A stretch of 64,000 nucleotides of DNA from Streptomyces durocortorensis. Lineage in GTDB: Bacteria > Actinomycetota > Actinomycetes > Streptomycetales > Streptomycetaceae. Below the pieces are notes generated by a model. The model saw only the letters and a list, made by a program, of their open reading frames with translations, had not been told where the DNA came from and did not search any database. A program made the position numbers and the translations under genes. The stretch is taken from positions 1,736,001-1,800,000 of the forward strand of contig NZ_CP134500.1 in the NCBI RefSeq assembly GCF_031760065.1, written 5' to 3'. Each line of letters opens with the position of its first letter. Within the stretch, counting starts at the first letter, position 1. Shown here one piece after another: positions 62,816 to 64,000 of the stretch.

Positions 62816-63733
62816 GTGCCGTACGACGACAGCCCTCCCCCCACCCGCCGTACCCGGCCCCTGTTCGCGGCCGCCGCGCTCACCGCGCTCTGTCTGACCG
62901 CCGCCGGATGCGGTGGCGGCCCCGGAGCGGACCAGGCCGGTGCGGCCTCGCCCGGGCCGGGCGGGAGCGGAGCCTCCGCGACGGCCGCGACTCCGCCGCC
63001 CGCACCGACCGGGGACCGGCCGGAACCCTCCGCGTCCCTCGCCGAGCCGCTGCCGCGCGGCCCCCTGACCGGCCGGACGGTGGTGATCGACCCGGGCCAC
63101 AACCCGCGTAACCGCGAGCACACCCGGGAGATCAACGCGAAAGTCGACATCGGCACCGGGCGCAAGGAGTGCGATACGACCGGTACAGCCACCAACGACG
63201 GTTACGCGGAGGCCCGGTTCACGCTCGACGTGTCACACCGGCTGCGCGCCCTGCTGGAGGCGCAGGGGGCACGGGTCCGGCTGACGCACGACGACGACCG
63301 GCCGTTCGGGCCGTGCATCGACGAGCGGGCGCGGATCGGCAACGAGGCCAAGGCCGACGCGGTGGTCTCGGTGCACGCCGACGGGTCGGGCGTGGGCAAC
63401 CGGGGCTTCCATGTGATCCTGCCCGCCCGGGTGAAGGGCGGCGGGGCCGACACCACGAAGATCGTGGAGAGTTCGGCCGACCTCGGGGCCAGGATCGCCG
63501 GGCACTTCGTCCGCACGACCGGAAGCGCGCCTTCCAATTACATCGGCGGGAATTCCGGTCTGGACACGCGCAGCGATCTCGGCGGACTGAATCTGTCGAC
63601 TGTGCCCAAAGTGTTCGTCGAATGCGGCAATATGCGTGACCCGAAGGACGCCACCCTGCTTACCAGCGCCAGTTGGCGACAGAAGGCGGCCCAGGGCCTG
63701 GCCGACGGGATTGCGAGCTACCTGGAGGGGTAG
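62816..63733 (+). CDS. lipoprotein N-acetylmuramoyl-L-alanine amidase (Amidase_3)
   Basis: Protein of 305 residues with a lipobox (TAAGC, Cys32) and a disordered Pro/Ala linker to about residue 80. The amidase fold carries the zinc ligands His in VVIDPGHNP, Glu in YAEARFTLDVSHRL and His in VVSVHADGSG, and the catalytic Glu in VFVECGNMRDPKDA. It cleaves the MurNAc-L-Ala bond of peptidoglycan at the outer face of the membrane. TAGCAT (62804-62809) ends six bases before the GTG, so the mRNA is leaderless. Confidence 0.92.
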   Translation: MPYDDSPPPTRRTRPLFAAAALTALCLTAAGCGGGPGADQAGAASPGPGGSGASATAATPPPAPTGDRPEPSASLAEPLPRGPLTGRTVVIDPGHNPRNREHTREINAKVDIGTGRKECDTTGTATNDGYAEARFTLDVSHRLRALLEAQGARVRLTHDDDRPFGPCIDERARIGNEAKADAVVSVHADGSGVGNRGFHVILPARVKGGGADTTKIVESSADLGARIAGHFVRTTGSAPSNYIGGNSGLDTRSDLGGLNLSTVPKVFVECGNMRDPKDATLLTSASWRQKAAQGLADGIASYLEG

Positions 63734-63908
63734 TTCTGCGGTGATATTGGGGGGATACCCGTTCAGAATCCGGGCTGGGACGCAACCCGCCCGAGCAGAC
63801 GATAGATTCATCCGTACGATGGGGAGCCGCTCCCGAGCTTCGTGCCGTACCGCCGCACCGGCGGCAGCGACGACCGCCCCGACGAGACGACCGACTAAGG
63901 ACCTTCAC

Positions 63909-64000
63909 GTGAATATCCGCTCCCTCACTCGAGGCGATGGCGTGGTGATCGGAGCAGCGGTCGTGCTGTTCATCGCCTCTTTCCTCGACTACTCCAGCTA
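63909..64000 (+). CDS. membrane protein, N-terminal fragment (cut by window end)
   Basis: Only 30 residues are inside the window: NIRSLTRGDGVVIGAAVVL then FIASFLDYSS, the start of a membrane helix. AAGGA lies about six bases before the GTG. An in-frame ATG at 63819 would add 30 basic residues but overlaps a likely -10 (TACGAT, 63815-63820). Family unknown to me. Confidence 0.7.
   Translation, partial: MNIRSLTRGDGVVIGAAVVLFIASFLDYSS

Overview
The window is chromosomal DNA from a high-GC actinomycete, almost certainly a Streptomyces. The evidence is very strong G/C bias at third codon positions, many GTG/TTG starts and leaderless promoters, a SARP/AfsR-type regulator, F420 and bifunctional RNase H/phosphatase genes, DmdR/IdeR-type iron boxes, and a type A RNase P RNA of the actinobacterial kind. 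I found no tRNA, rRNA, CRISPR array, transposase or integrase.

Layout. Positions 1-8200 hold an AfsR-like regulator (cut by the left edge), a site-2 protease homologue, an F420:NADPH oxidoreductase, an MFS exporter and methionine aminopeptidase. Positions 8270-18816 form an iron/heme block: an iron-boxed heme oxygenase, a secreted trypsin-fold/FG-GAP protein, a PhzF protein, two surface HtaA heme-binding proteins (one with a LAXTG sortase motif) and, divergent from them across a second iron box, hmuTUV. The apparent scheme is surface heme capture, ABC import, then heme cleavage. Positions 18.9-35.4 kb are ordinary core and accessory genes: lipoproteins, a Prim-Pol protein, a TetR/ddaH divergent pair, Rsm22, a Bcr/CflA exporter, PhoD, SDR, PhzF, a GT2 glycosyltransferase and GNATs.

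Positions 35391-40913 are the most interesting part. A 27-bp perfect direct repeat brackets about 5.5 kb; the right copy is the 3' end of rnpB (RNase P RNA, minus strand). Inside are an XRE/TPR regulator, a small partner protein, a small ORF, and a graspetide (omega-ester RiPP) cassette: precursor, ATP-grasp maturase and a PIMT-type methyltransferase with overlapping starts and stops. The methyltransferase carries a frameshift that removes its conserved C-terminal tail. This looks like a RiPP island inserted at the RNase P RNA gene, with no integrase of its own.

Positions 41.5-50 kb contain a MerR gene with its 19-bp-spacer promoter, a short RNB ribonuclease, yaaA, a KDPG aldolase, a TauE/SafE pseudogene broken by a 16-bp duplication, and a coupled operon of Nif3-like protein, zinc-ribbon protein (apparent CTG start) and RNase H/phosphatase. 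A third iron box drives a siderophore-binding lipoprotein (50 kb). Positions 52.8-61.6 kb contain two minus-strand operons: MaoC-ADH-SDR, and a fused double acyl-CoA dehydrogenase with a lipid-transfer thiolase. Each is preceded by a KstR-like palindrome, which suggests a steroid or branched acyl-CoA beta-oxidation regulon. The right end has a methyltransferase, a lipoprotein amidase and a truncated membrane protein.
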